Source: Thalassovita litoralis (GTDB lineage: Bacteria > Pseudomonadota > Alphaproteobacteria > Rhodobacterales > Rhodobacteraceae). From it: a stretch of DNA of 64,000 nucleotides. Position numbers and translations under genes: made by a program. Positions 1 through 10,004 of the stretch are shown here, in pieces (position 1 is the stretch's first letter; every line of letters begins with the position of its first letter). The DNA is taken from assembly GCF_900182725.1 (NCBI RefSeq), contig NZ_FXTO01000011.1, positions 1-64,000 on the forward strand, given 5' to 3'. Under the pieces are notes generated by a model. That model was not told where the DNA came from. It ran no database searches and saw only the letters and a program-made list of their open reading frames with translations.

Positions 1-100
1 GGCGGCGGGTCGCCACCCGATATGACCGCTGCCCCGAAGTCTTCCTCTCGGCCATCGCTCTCGCCGCAACAGTCATGTTTTGGTTATGAGTCCTGAGCCT
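1..100 (+). mobile_element. right end of an IS5-family insertion sequence (rest lies left of the window)
   Basis: The first hundred bases hold the last codons of an IS5-like transposase followed by a probable terminal repeat. The transposase stops at 89, and the sequence ATGAGTCCTGAGCC that overlaps and follows this stop looks like the right inverted repeat, ending near a TA at about 99-101, the kind of target many IS5-group elements use. The left end is outside the window, so the inverted repeat and target duplication cannot be confirmed. The reading frame after this point belongs to a different protein, which marks the boundary. Confidence 0.7.
3..89 (+). CDS. IS5-family transposase, C-terminal fragment (partial at window edge)
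   Basis: Only the last 28 codons are visible. They read RRVATRYDRC at the start and end in ATVMFWL before the TGA stop. The pattern R-R-x-A-T-R-Y-D followed by a hydrophobic tail ending FWL is the usual C-terminus of IS5-family DDE transposases (RRIATRYD is the common form), where the Tyr and Arg lie close to the last catalytic acidic residue. The start and the DDE core lie to the left of the window. It belongs to the element whose right end breaks the next gene. Confidence 0.75.
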   Translation, partial: RRVATRYDRCPEVFLSAIALAATVMFWL

Positions 101-803
101 AAGCCGCGTTGCCCTGTCAGACGAAGCGCAGGCACAGGCTCCCACCGCCCGCAACGCTGACTTTGCTTACAGCAAGCTGGAGCTTGGGCTGGAACACCGC
201 ATTGCTTTGGGGAAAGAACGGGGGATGATCACGTGGGACGGGGCTATCAGCCAGTCCTGGTATGGCGGCGCGGCCTATCAGGATGCGCTACGGCTGGGGG
301 TTGCACGCATGTGGCCGCTGGCAGCGGGACATCAGGCCGAAGTATCGCTGGGATTAGAACACGCGCGCGCCGCATCCGGTGGCGTGGAACTGACACAGAT
401 CGACCTGCGCGCACGGGTTGCGCGGGAATTGAACACCGGGGCTACGCTTCAATATGGGCTGGCTTTGCAGATGGTGGACAGTGATTTTACCAATGCCAAA
501 CGGCGGCGCGGCACGGTCTATCTGGCCTATGGATTACCGCAAAAACTGGGGCCAGCCAAAGTTTCGATGAGCATCGGCGGATCGTTGGGGGATTACTACG
601 ATTACCGGGTGGGGCCATTCATCGTTCCCGGCGGGCGCGAAGACCGGACCCTGTTTGGAAGCGCAGATTTCATATTTGAACAGCTTGACTATGCGGGCTT
701 CGTGCCGTCTTTGAAGATACAGGCGCAAAAGACGCGATCAAATGTCAGCCGGTTCGAGACAAATGAAATGTCGGTATCGCTGGGGTTCGTTTCGCGCTTC
801 TGA
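101..803 (+). pseudogene. Slam-like (surface lipoprotein assembly modifier) beta-barrel, 5'-truncated by the insertion sequence
   Basis: An open frame without a credible start runs from the insertion-sequence end to TGA at 803. It encodes about 230 residues of alternating amphipathic strands ending in ...SVSLGFVSRF, a typical outer-membrane barrel C-terminus with terminal Phe. Strand motifs such as YSKLELGLEHR, and the near-terminal pattern of a strand, K-T-R-S-N, then a final strand, match the barrel of DUF560/Slam proteins, which move lipoproteins to the cell surface. The N-terminal TPR part expected for the family is missing, so the gene is probably dead. A TTG at 207 could start a shorter product but has no ribosome site. 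The Slam name is an inference from the barrel alone. Confidence 0.6.
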
Positions 804-839
804 CTGCGGCCAACATGGACAGGAACGAGGGGTAAACCA

Positions 840-1268
840 ATGGAACTACGGTATTTGCACACGATGGTCCGGGTGAAGGATCTGGAAAAAAGCATGGCAT
901 TCTATGCGCTGCTGGGGCTGAAAGAAACCCGCCGCTATGAAAGCGAGGCAGGCCGCTTCAGCCTGATCTTCATGGCCCCCGAAGGACAAGAAGAATGCCC
1001 GGTCGAACTGACCTATAACTGGGACGGGGACGAAGGGCTGCCATCCGACAGCCGCCATTTCGGGCATCTGGCCTATGAGGTCGAAGATATTTATGCGATC
1101 TGCCAACATTTGCAGGACAATGGCGTTGTGATCAACCGCCCGCCCCGCGATGGGCGCATGGCATTCGTGCGCTCGCCCGACAACATCTCGGTGGAATTGC
1201 TACAGGCAGGCGAGGCGAAAGCCCCCGCTGAACCGTGGGCCAGCATGGAAAATACCGGCCACTGGTAA
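840..1268 (+). CDS. gloA: lactoylglutathione lyase (glyoxalase I)
   Basis: Glyoxalase I isomerises the hemithioacetal of methylglyoxal and glutathione to S-lactoylglutathione in the cytoplasm. The 142-residue protein is the normal bacterial length and consists of two VOC-fold halves. The four metal ligands of the family are all present: His7 (YLHTMV), Glu56 (VELTYN), His76 (FGHLAYEV) and Glu119 (VELLQ). The ATG at 840 follows AGGGG at a normal distance. The gene stands alone; it lies downstream of the broken barrel gene and converges with the MarR-type regulator. The C-terminal tail (ASMENTGHW) is typical of alphaproteobacterial GloA proteins. Confidence 0.92.
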   Translation: MELRYLHTMVRVKDLEKSMAFYALLGLKETRRYESEAGRFSLIFMAPEGQEECPVELTYNWDGDEGLPSDSRHFGHLAYEVEDIYAICQHLQDNGVVINRPPRDGRMAFVRSPDNISVELLQAGEAKAPAEPWASMENTGHW

Positions 1269-1280
1269 ACATGTCTTTGT

Positions 1281-1332
1281 CCGCAAGGGGGCGTGAAAAT
1301 CCCGGCACTGTTTTTTCACGCCCCCCCTGCGG
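1281..1332. terminator. long stem-loop between convergent gloA and the MarR-type gene
   Basis: GGGGGCGTGAAAA pairs perfectly with TTTTCACGCCCCC over 13 bp. The flanking CCGCA and TGCGG add five more pairs after a small asymmetric bulge. The loop is about a dozen bases. No clear T-run follows on either side, so this may be a bidirectional terminator or an RNA-stabilising hairpin. It sits exactly in the gap between two converging genes. Confidence 0.55.
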
Positions 1333-1379
1333 ATCAAATATGGCAAAGGATTTTAGGTGCCTTCCCTGCATGACGATTG

Positions 1380-1877
1380 TCAGTAGATATAGCGTATCTG
1401 ATCGGTCCAGTACCGTTCGACCCGCCGCAATGAATTGGTAATCTCTGCAATTCCGTCCGGCCCCAGAACGCCCTTGGCCTCTAGCCCTTCGGCGTGGCGG
1501 GCGAACAGTTCTGAAATCACATCCCGAATATCCCGCCCCTTCTGGGTCAGGCGCACGCGCACAGACCGGCGATCAATTTCGCACCGTTGATGGTGCATGA
1601 ATCCGGTTTCCACCAGTTTTTTCAGATTATAACTGACGTTGCTGCCCTGATAATATCCACGGGTTTTCAATTCGCCCGCCGTCACTTCGTTATCGCCGAT
1701 ATTGAACAACAACAAAGCCTGAACCGCGTTGATTTCAAGCACGCCTACGCGTTCAAATTCATCCTTGATCACATCCAACAGCAGTCGGTGCAGCCGTTCG
1801 ACCAGCGCCAGCGCCTCTAGGTAGCTGCCCATAAAAGCGGCGCGGTCGCCGGTGCTGATGGGGTTATGTATGCTCAT
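1380..1877 (-). CDS. MarR-family regulator, LdtR-like
   Basis: A 165-residue winged-helix regulator. The central stretch GYYQGSNVSYNLKKLVE forms the recognition helix region, and DRRSVRVRLTQKG is the wing with the family's D-R-R signature. This combination resembles LdtR, an alphaproteobacterial MarR protein known in Liberibacter and rhizobia to control an L,D-transpeptidase and osmotic tolerance; that link is by similarity only. The start follows GGAGATCAGG. No transpeptidase gene is adjacent, so any target must lie elsewhere or be the regulator itself. It converges with gloA. Confidence 0.75.
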   Translation of the reverse strand: MSIHNPISTGDRAAFMGSYLEALALVERLHRLLLDVIKDEFERVGVLEINAVQALLLFNIGDNEVTAGELKTRGYYQGSNVSYNLKKLVETGFMHHQRCEIDRRSVRVRLTQKGRDIRDVISELFARHAEGLEAKGVLGPDGIAEITNSLRRVERYWTDQIRYIY

Positions 1878-1967
1878 CCTGATCTCCGTCCGGGTGTATT
1901 CCGAGCCAGAGACTGCGCATCATTCCCCAATATTCGGTTAAACTTGGGCGGATGGCTAAAATGCGAA

Positions 1968-2242
1968 TTATTCCGCCGCACCGATCAGGTTGCGGATGTC
2001 ACCGATCAATCCGGCGAACCGCGCATCGGGGATCACCTGCCCCGACACCCATTGATATAAATCCTGATCGTTTTCCGACAAAAGCGCATCATATTCTGTC
2101 AGCTCATCATCCGACATCGCCGCCAGTTTCGCATCTGCGTAACGTGACAGGATAATATCCATTTCCTTGATCCCACGTCGCATGGACCGCATCGAAAGCC
2201 GTTTCAGACGGTTTTCGTGGGTTTCCCCAGATGGCGCTACGC

Positions 2243-2246
<4 letters not shown>
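1968..2246 (-). CDS. sdhE: FAD assembly factor SdhE (succinate dehydrogenase assembly factor 2 family)
   Basis: A 92-residue protein of the SdhE/YgfY (Sdh5) family, small five-helix proteins that promote covalent attachment of FAD to SdhA. The family's RGxxE signature is visible as RRGIKEMD about 30 residues from the start, and the conserved Y-D-x-L-L followed by D-Q-D-L-Y-x-W block is present in the middle. Length is normal. Its start overlaps the stop of the upstream XRE regulator gene by four bases, so the two are translationally coupled. No sdh genes are in the window. Confidence 0.87.
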
Positions 2247-4322
<2,076 letters not shown>

Positions 4323-4326
<4 letters not shown>

Positions 4327-4730
4327 CAGACTTGCCCGACTATTTCTTTCGCGTGCGCGACAATGGCGCCTTCGTGTTCCGGGTGGATGCTGAAAACCGG
4401 CAACGCCGCATTGACATGGACCAGATCGCAACCGTGAACATCCGTAACGGCGAAATCAAACCACAAGGCGACCGGGTATTGTCTGACGCGGATGTAACCG
4501 CCATCAAGGAATGGATGGATGACCGCCAGAAAGTCCTGAACAAGCGCGAAATCGAGGATATTCTTCGGACGGTAGACCACCTGAACCAAACCTCGCATTG
4601 GGCGCAATCGCGGGCGACAGATGCGCAACTGGAACGCGTGACCAATACGCTGCTGCTGGCCATGCACGATCTGCGGGGCGTTCTGGTCCGCCGCAAGGCG
4701 GATCGTCTGGCAAAAGACGAAAAAAGCTGA
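4323..4730 (+). CDS. conserved hypothetical protein (135 aa)
   Basis: Not recognised as a named family. The protein is soluble, rich in charged residues, and starts with a compact strand-rich part (YFFRVRDNGAFVFRVD, followed by an I-A-T-V-N-I strand). The second half, after about residue 55, is mostly helical (D-A-D-V-T-A-I-K-E-W-M and L-N-K-R-E-I-E-D-I-L). No signal peptide or membrane segment is seen. The ATG overlaps the previous stop by four bases, so it is the third gene of the aminotransferase operon. Similar orphan proteins are, from memory, common in Rhodobacteraceae. Confidence 0.65.
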
Positions 4731-4773
4731 TCCCGGCATCCCGCGCCTTGCGCACGCCCCCCGCCGTGCCGCG

Positions 4774-4795
4774 CGGCCTGAACGATATCAGGCCG
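4774..4795. terminator. hairpin at the junction of convergent genes
   Basis: CGGCCTGA at 4774-4781 pairs with TCAGGCCG at 4788-4795 across a six-base loop. The right arm contains the stop codon of the MATE gene on the minus strand. No T-run follows. It is the only strong structure between the converging aminotransferase operon and the MATE gene. Confidence 0.45.
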
Positions 4796-6146
4796 CCGCG
4801 ACGCGCTTGACGGCAAACCCCCAGAACCGCACGGTCATGAACACACCGGCACAGGCCAGCCCCACCGCCAGCCCCAGCCAGACCCCCGGCCCCTGCCAAT
4901 CCAGAACAAAGCCCAGCAGATAGCTGACCGGCATCCCGATCCCCCAATAGGATACGGCGGCAATGATCATGGGCACTTGCGTGTCTTTTACCCCGCGCAA
5001 CAGGCCCAATGCCATGACTTGCGCGGCATCCGCCAGTTGGAATAGCGCCGCCGCCGCCAGCAGCGGCACGCCCAGCGCGATCACAGTCACGCGATCCGGT
5101 TCCTCCGGGGACAAAAACAGCCCCATCATCCATTCTGGGATGGTCAGAAATGCCACGACGGTCAACGCAGCCACGACCAGAGACAACGCCACGACCACCT
5201 GACCGCCGCGTTTCAGATCCACAAGATCACCGCGCCCCACCGCGCGGCCTGCCCGCACGGTGGCCACGTTCGACAGGCCCAGATGCACCATGAACGTCAA
5301 TGACGCGATCTGTAGCGCGATTCCATGCGCCGCCAGCGGCAAAGCCCCCAGCCACCCCATCATAGTCGAAGCCGCAGCAAACAGCCCCACCTCGGCCAGA
5401 CTTGTCACGCCAATCGGCCAGCCCAGCCGGAAGACCTGTCCGAAGGCTTCCCAATCCGGGCGCCAAAAGCGGATGAACAACTGATGTTCAGCTGTGGACC
5501 ACGCCGCATACAGGCCCAACAACAGCCCCGAAACCAATTGAACGGCAACCGATGCAATCGCCGCCCCGCGAATACCCAGTTCCGGCATTCCCCAATGCCC
5601 AAAGATCAGGGCATAATTCACCACCGCATTCACCGCCACGGCGCTTAGCGTGACCCACAGTACAACGCGGGTCCGCTCCAGCGCCGCCAGATAAGATTTC
5701 AGCACCATAACCAGCAAGGCGGGGATGATCCCCCACCCCGCGATCACCAGATAATCCGCAGCCAAAGCCGCAATATGCGGCGGTTGCCCCAGCACATGCA
5801 GCAGATGTTCCGAAAAAATCATCAACGGCATCACCGCCGCACTGAACAGCAGCGAAATCCACATCGCCATGCGCGTGAAGCGGCGAACCTGGGTGGTATT
5901 CCCTGCGGCTTCGGCCTCGGCCACCATCGGCATCACCGCCCAGGCAAATCCCGATCCCATCAGGAACAGAACGAAAAACACCATCCCGCCCAGCACCTGT
6001 GCGGCCAACGCCTGAACATCATACCATCCCAGCATGATGGCATCGGTCAGCGAAATCGCAAACTGCGCAATATGGCTGCCGATCAGCGGAAGGCCCAGAA
6101 CCATAACGGCGCGGGCGTGTTGAAAATAACTCATACGCGTATCCAT
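4788..6146 (-). CDS. MATE-family efflux transporter
   Basis: A 452-residue inner-membrane protein with about twelve hydrophobic segments in two homologous halves, the normal size for MATE (NorM/DinF) cation/proton- or sodium-coupled drug exporters. The N-terminal half opens with L-G-L-P-L-I-G-S followed by TDAIMLGWY, a recognisable MATE TM1-TM2 pattern; AEVGLFAAASTMMGWLG begins the second half. The frame stays open upstream to 6188, but the ATG at 6146 has a weak AGGG and lies close before the first membrane helix; 6134 is the other option. Substrate cannot be predicted. It is divergent from the DUF1007 gene. Confidence 0.87.
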   Translation of the reverse strand: MDTRMSYFQHARAVMVLGLPLIGSHIAQFAISLTDAIMLGWYDVQALAAQVLGGMVFFVLFLMGSGFAWAVMPMVAEAEAAGNTTQVRRFTRMAMWISLLFSAAVMPLMIFSEHLLHVLGQPPHIAALAADYLVIAGWGIIPALLVMVLKSYLAALERTRVVLWVTLSAVAVNAVVNYALIFGHWGMPELGIRGAAIASVAVQLVSGLLLGLYAAWSTAEHQLFIRFWRPDWEAFGQVFRLGWPIGVTSLAEVGLFAAASTMMGWLGALPLAAHGIALQIASLTFMVHLGLSNVATVRAGRAVGRGDLVDLKRGGQVVVALSLVVAALTVVAFLTIPEWMMGLFLSPEEPDRVTVIALGVPLLAAAALFQLADAAQVMALGLLRGVKDTQVPMIIAAVSYWGIGMPVSYLLGFVLDWQGPGVWLGLAVGLACAGVFMTVRFWGFAVKRVAAA

Positions 6147-6329
6147 ACCCTGCCGTAGCCCCCGCAAAGGAAGCAGGCAAGATGCCACGCGGCAGGCACC
6201 GGAAAACTACGGTGCGGGCGGAAACAGACGCAGGCACATCGCTTGCCCACAGGCAAAGACCCGCCAAGACCCAAATTTACAACGATTTCCGCCCTTTTCC
6301 ACGTCCTTGCGCCGCGCTACATCCGTCAC

Positions 6330-6959
6330 ATGCGCTACCTGCTTGCCCCGATCTGTTCCCTTGCCCTGTGCGTGCCACTACCGGCATTCGCGCATCCCCA
6401 TATTTTTGTTGCCACATCCCTGACTATTCTGACCGATGATCGCGGCCACGCCACCGGGGTCGAGGTCCAATGGAGCTATGACGATCTGTATTCCCTTCTG
6501 GTGCTGGAAGATATGGAACTGGACGGCGATTATGATGGCATTCTGACCCCCGAAGAACAGGCCAGACTGACCGGGTTCGACATGCACTGGGTCGAAGGCT
6601 ACGAAGGCGATCTTTATGCCTCTGGCCCGGACGGGCCTGTCCGGCTCAGCGCGCCCGAACCGCTGGACACCCGGTTTGCCGATGGCAAAATCATCACGCG
6701 CCATATCCGCCGCTTCGATCAGCCACAAAGCCAGTTGGTGCTAAAAGCATATGATCCGACATTCTATACCGCCTATGATCTGACGGGCGGAGTCAAAACC
6801 CCCGATGCCTGCCGCACCGCGCTGACAGTCGCGGATGAAAACGCCGCCTTTGCCTTGGTGGAAACCAAGCTGAAAGAAGGCAATTATTCCGAGGACGACT
6901 ATCCCGAAGTCGGTGAAGCCTTTGCCGATACGGTCACGGTGACATGTCAGGACGCTTGA
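6330..6959 (+). CDS. DUF1007-family exported protein, partner of a nickel/cobalt exporter
   Basis: A 209-residue periplasmic protein. From the ATG at 6330 it has a clean signal peptide ([14 protein letters not shown], cleavage after AFA) and the mature protein starts with HPHIFV, a potential metal-binding His pair that is the hallmark of DUF1007. Further conserved parts are E-V-Q-W-S-Y-D-D and [10 protein letters not shown]. In many proteobacteria DUF1007 proteins sit immediately before a NicO-type Ni2+/Co2+ exporter, as here (16-base overlap), and may act as its periplasmic metal chaperone; this role is inferred. The frame extends upstream to 6243 but that would bury the signal peptide. Confidence 0.8.
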   Translation: MRYLLAPICSLALCVPLPAFAHPHIFVATSLTILTDDRGHATGVEVQWSYDDLYSLLVLEDMELDGDYDGILTPEEQARLTGFDMHWVEGYEGDLYASGPDGPVRLSAPEPLDTRFADGKIITRHIRRFDQPQSQLVLKAYDPTFYTAYDLTGGVKTPDACRTALTVADENAAFALVETKLKEGNYSEDDYPEVGEAFADTVTVTCQDA

Positions 6960-7867
6960 CCCTCCTTCTGCCTGTTCTGGCACTCGGTTTGATGGCGGCG
7001 CTGGCGATCTGGCTGTGGCCGATGGGGGGAATGATACAGGTGGAACGCTGGGCCACCACGGGCCAACGCGAGGTACAAACCGCAATGGCAGGTGCGTTGC
7101 GGCGGCTGAAATCTGGCGATCCCGCCGCGATGACCGCGCTTCTGGGTTTGTGTTTCGCCTATGGGTTTTTCCATGCCGCAGGACCGGGACACGGCAAGGT
7201 GCTGATCGGCGGCTACGGGCTGGGGCGGCGGGTGCCTTTGCTGCGCCTGTCCGGGTTGGCCGTGGCGTCGTCACTGGCACAGGCAGCCGCAGCGGTGGCA
7301 ATGGTCTATGCCGGGGTTTTCGCCCTGAACTGGACGCGTGAACGCATGGTCGCCACCGCCGAGGCTGTCTTGGCCCCGGCCAGCTACGGGCTGATTGCGG
7401 TGGTCGGTCTGTGGCTGTTGCTGCGCGGGCTGGGACGGTTGCGCAAGGCTATTCGGGCGCGGCAACCTGAAACGCATGTCCACCACCATGACCACGGCGG
7501 CACCTGTGGCTGTGGCCATAAACATGGCCCCACAGCCGAAGAGGCCGCAGAGGTGCATTCGCTGCGCGAGGCACTGATCCTGATTGGCACCGTCGCAATA
7601 CGGCCCTGCACCGGGGCGCTGTTTTTGCTGATCCTGACATGGCGCATGGATCTGGACTGGATCGGTATTGCCGGGGCTTTCGCAATGGGGTTGGGGACCG
7701 CATCCGTCACGGTTGCCGTGGCGATCGGATCGGTACTGCTGCGCGAATCCACCTTGGCCCGCACACAGCAACCGGGCCTGCTGCGCTTAGCCCTGCCTGC
7801 GCTGGAAATAACCGCCGGTGCATTGGTGGCGTTACTTTCCGTGAACCTGATGCTGACCGCGCTATAG
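6944..7867 (+). CDS. NicO/RcnA-type nickel/cobalt exporter
   Basis: A 307-residue inner-membrane protein with about six to seven helices. It carries the family motif HAAGPGHGK (residues 77-85), a second conserved motif RPCTGALF, and a cytoplasmic His/Cys-rich loop between helices (HVHHHDHGG then CGCGHKHG, residues about 178-194) that probably senses or binds Ni2+/Co2+. It overlaps the DUF1007 gene by 16 bases, so the two are co-translated. Export rather than uptake is inferred from similarity to RcnA; the direction is not proven by sequence. Confidence 0.83.
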   Translation: MSGRLTLLLPVLALGLMAALAIWLWPMGGMIQVERWATTGQREVQTAMAGALRRLKSGDPAAMTALLGLCFAYGFFHAAGPGHGKVLIGGYGLGRRVPLLRLSGLAVASSLAQAAAAVAMVYAGVFALNWTRERMVATAEAVLAPASYGLIAVVGLWLLLRGLGRLRKAIRARQPETHVHHHDHGGTCGCGHKHGPTAEEAAEVHSLREALILIGTVAIRPCTGALFLLILTWRMDLDWIGIAGAFAMGLGTASVTVAVAIGSVLLRESTLARTQQPGLLRLALPALEITAGALVALLSVNLMLTAL

Positions 7868-7882
7868 AGCGGCACAAAATAA

Positions 7883-7907
7883 AAGCCGCCATTCATCATA
7901 GCGGCTT
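7883..7907 (-). terminator. rho-independent terminator of ppk2
   Basis: AAGCCGC (7883-7889) pairs with GCGGCTT (7901-7907) around an 11-base loop. Read on the minus strand the stem is followed by TTTTATTTTG, a proper U-tract, so it terminates ppk2 and perhaps the converging exporter gene too. Confidence 0.7.
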
Positions 7908-7930
7908 CCACTCTTGGTCTTCCCCATCGC

Positions 7931-8980
7931 TTATTTCGATACGGGCCGCTCTGCATCGCGGGCCTTGCGCATATCCGGGTGCAACGCGCTGCCCAGAATA
8001 TGATCCGAGCGGTGGATCACATGGTTCGCGCCCCCCACGATCAACGGATCAGGCGCATGGGCGATGTGCAAATCTTTGCCGGGATAATCCAGCGTCGATA
8101 GGAAATGCAGCATACAGTTCAGACGCGCCCGTTTCTTGTCGTTCGACTTGACCACAATCCACGGCGCATCAGCCGTATCTGTATAAAAGAACATCGCCTC
8201 TTTCGCTTCGGTGTAATCGTCCCATTTATCCAAGGACGCCTTGTCGATCGGGGACAGTTTCCACTGTTTTAACGGATCGGTTTCGCGGCTTTTGAACCGG
8301 GCCTGCTGTTCCGCTTGCGTGACAGAGAACCAGTATTTGTACAGCCTGATCCCAGAGCGAACCAACATACGTTCCAGTTCGGGGGTCTGGCGCATGAATT
8401 CCAGATATTCGTTGGGTTCACAAAATCCCATGACCCGTTCCACCCCGGCGCGGTTGTACCATGAACGGTCATACAGCACGATTTCCCCCGCCGTCGGCAG
8501 ATGTTCGATGTAGCGCTGGAAATACCACTGACCGCGTTCTTCGTCCGTTGGTTTATTCAGCGCCACAACGCGGGCGTTGCGCGGGTTCAGGTGTTCGGTG
8601 AAGCGTTTGATCGTCCCGCCCTTCCCTGCTGCATCGCGGCCCTCGAACAGCAAAACGAATTTTTGGCCGGTTTCCTGCGCCCAAAGCTGAACCTTCAGCA
8701 ATTCGGCCTGCAACTTGGCCTTTTGCGCCTCGTAGGAACGGCGGGACAGCTTGGTGGTATAGGGGTATTCACCAGACTCGAAGGCATGGCGCACCTGATC
8801 GGGGGTCGGCTTGGGATGACGAAACCGCGTGGCTTTCGGGGCTGATTTCGCCTCGGACTGCGCCGCGATTGCTGGGGACGAAGCCTCTGGCGTGACGTCA
8901 GGCTTGGTTGCGGTTTTGCTGGTGGCATTCGCCGGAGCGGAAACAGAATTCGCCTTCGCGGCGGGCGGCGTCACGGTCAT
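7931..8980 (-). CDS. ppk2: polyphosphate kinase 2 (PPK2, class I-like)
   Basis: PPK2 transfers phosphate from polyphosphate to nucleoside diphosphates (and back). The 349-residue protein has an unusual low-complexity Ala/Pro/Lys-rich N-terminus of about 55 residues, then the catalytic P-loop domain: Walker A GRDAAGKGG at 114-122 and Walker B DRSWYNRAGVE from 171, with the lid motif R-D-x3-R replaced by the family-specific KWK region. One-domain length fits class I PPK2 enzymes that favour GTP or ATP synthesis. It ends in a clear terminator. A separate ppk1-ppx pair lies at 33745-37518, so this organism can both make and use polyphosphate. Confidence 0.9.
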   Translation of the reverse strand: MTVTPPAAKANSVSAPANATSKTATKPDVTPEASSPAIAAQSEAKSAPKATRFRHPKPTPDQVRHAFESGEYPYTTKLSRRSYEAQKAKLQAELLKVQLWAQETGQKFVLLFEGRDAAGKGGTIKRFTEHLNPRNARVVALNKPTDEERGQWYFQRYIEHLPTAGEIVLYDRSWYNRAGVERVMGFCEPNEYLEFMRQTPELERMLVRSGIRLYKYWFSVTQAEQQARFKSRETDPLKQWKLSPIDKASLDKWDDYTEAKEAMFFYTDTADAPWIVVKSNDKKRARLNCMLHFLSTLDYPGKDLHIAHAPDPLIVGGANHVIHRSDHILGSALHPDMRKARDAERPVSK

Positions 8981-9107
8981 ACGTTTCTCCTTAACTGGTA
9001 TGAATGCACTCTATCGCATGGCCGCGTCCGGTGCTTTGATAGAGGTCAATAAACTGTTACATTCTGGCGCAGCACAGTCAGGCAACGCCCCGCGCAGGAG
9101 ACACAGA

Positions 9108-9992
9108 ATGTCGATGTTGAGCCACCATATCGAACTAAACGGCCAGCCATATCATTATCTGGGTGCCGGAAAATCCGGGGCGCCGGTGCTGTTATTCCTG
9201 CATGGGTTTCCTGAATATTCAGGGGCATGGGCCGATCTGGCCCCACGATTTTCCCACGAATATCACTGCATTGCCCCTGATCAGCGGGGATATGGCCAAA
9301 GCTGGGCACCGGCGGAAGTGGCGGAATACCATGTCACGAAACTGGTGGGGGATTTGTGCGCCCTTCTGGATCATCTGGGGGCGGAGCAGGCCACTGTCGT
9401 TGGCCATGACTGGGGCGCAGCAGTGGCCTATGCGCTGGCTTTCATGGCACCGGACCGTGTGCGTCAACTGGTCATTCTGAACGGCGTGCATCCCTTCCCA
9501 TTTCAGCGGGCAATGGCGGCAGGTGGGGCGCAAACGGATGCCTCGCAGTATATCCATACGCTGAAACGCGACGGGGCCGAGGACTGGCTGGCCGCCAATG
9601 ATTTTGAGAAGCTACAACAACTGTTCGCGGCCAAAATGGATCAAAGCTGGCTGTCGGGGGACAGGCTGGAGGCCTACAAAACCGAATGGGCACGCCCCGG
9701 ACGATTACGGGGCATGGTGAACTGGTATCGCGCCTCGCCGCTGAAACTGGGCGGTCCCGGTGAACGTATCAAGGACATTCCAGAAATCCCGCTAGATCGG
9801 GTACGCATAAAAATGCCGCATCTGCTGATCTGGGGGCCGGATGACCGTGCGCTTTTACCCGAAGCAACCGAGGGACTGGAGGAGCTGTGCGATAACCTGA
9901 CCCGCGTCGAGATACCGGGGACAGATCACTGGATCATTCATCAAAACCCCGACGCGGTAGAGCGGATCATGAAAGACTGGCTGTCCCTCTGA
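9108..9992 (+). CDS. alpha/beta-hydrolase, epoxide hydrolase / haloacetate dehalogenase-like
   Basis: A 294-residue cytoplasmic hydrolase. The oxyanion motif HGFPEY (residues 32-37) and the nucleophile elbow GHDWGA with Asp101 identify the Asp-nucleophile branch that includes epoxide hydrolases and haloacetate dehalogenases; esterases would have Ser here. The cap contains NWYRAS with a Tyr that could protonate the epoxide. The acid is in WGPDDRAL and the base is the His of TDHWIIH. The ATG at 9108 follows AGGAG; the frame stays open further upstream but there it overlaps ppk2 in antisense and is not coding. Substrate unknown. Confidence 0.85.
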   Translation: MSMLSHHIELNGQPYHYLGAGKSGAPVLLFLHGFPEYSGAWADLAPRFSHEYHCIAPDQRGYGQSWAPAEVAEYHVTKLVGDLCALLDHLGAEQATVVGHDWGAAVAYALAFMAPDRVRQLVILNGVHPFPFQRAMAAGGAQTDASQYIHTLKRDGAEDWLAANDFEKLQQLFAAKMDQSWLSGDRLEAYKTEWARPGRLRGMVNWYRASPLKLGGPGERIKDIPEIPLDRVRIKMPHLLIWGPDDRALLPEATEGLEELCDNLTRVEIPGTDHWIIHQNPDAVERIMKDWLSL

Positions 9993-10004
9993 TCCCTTCG
10001 GTGC

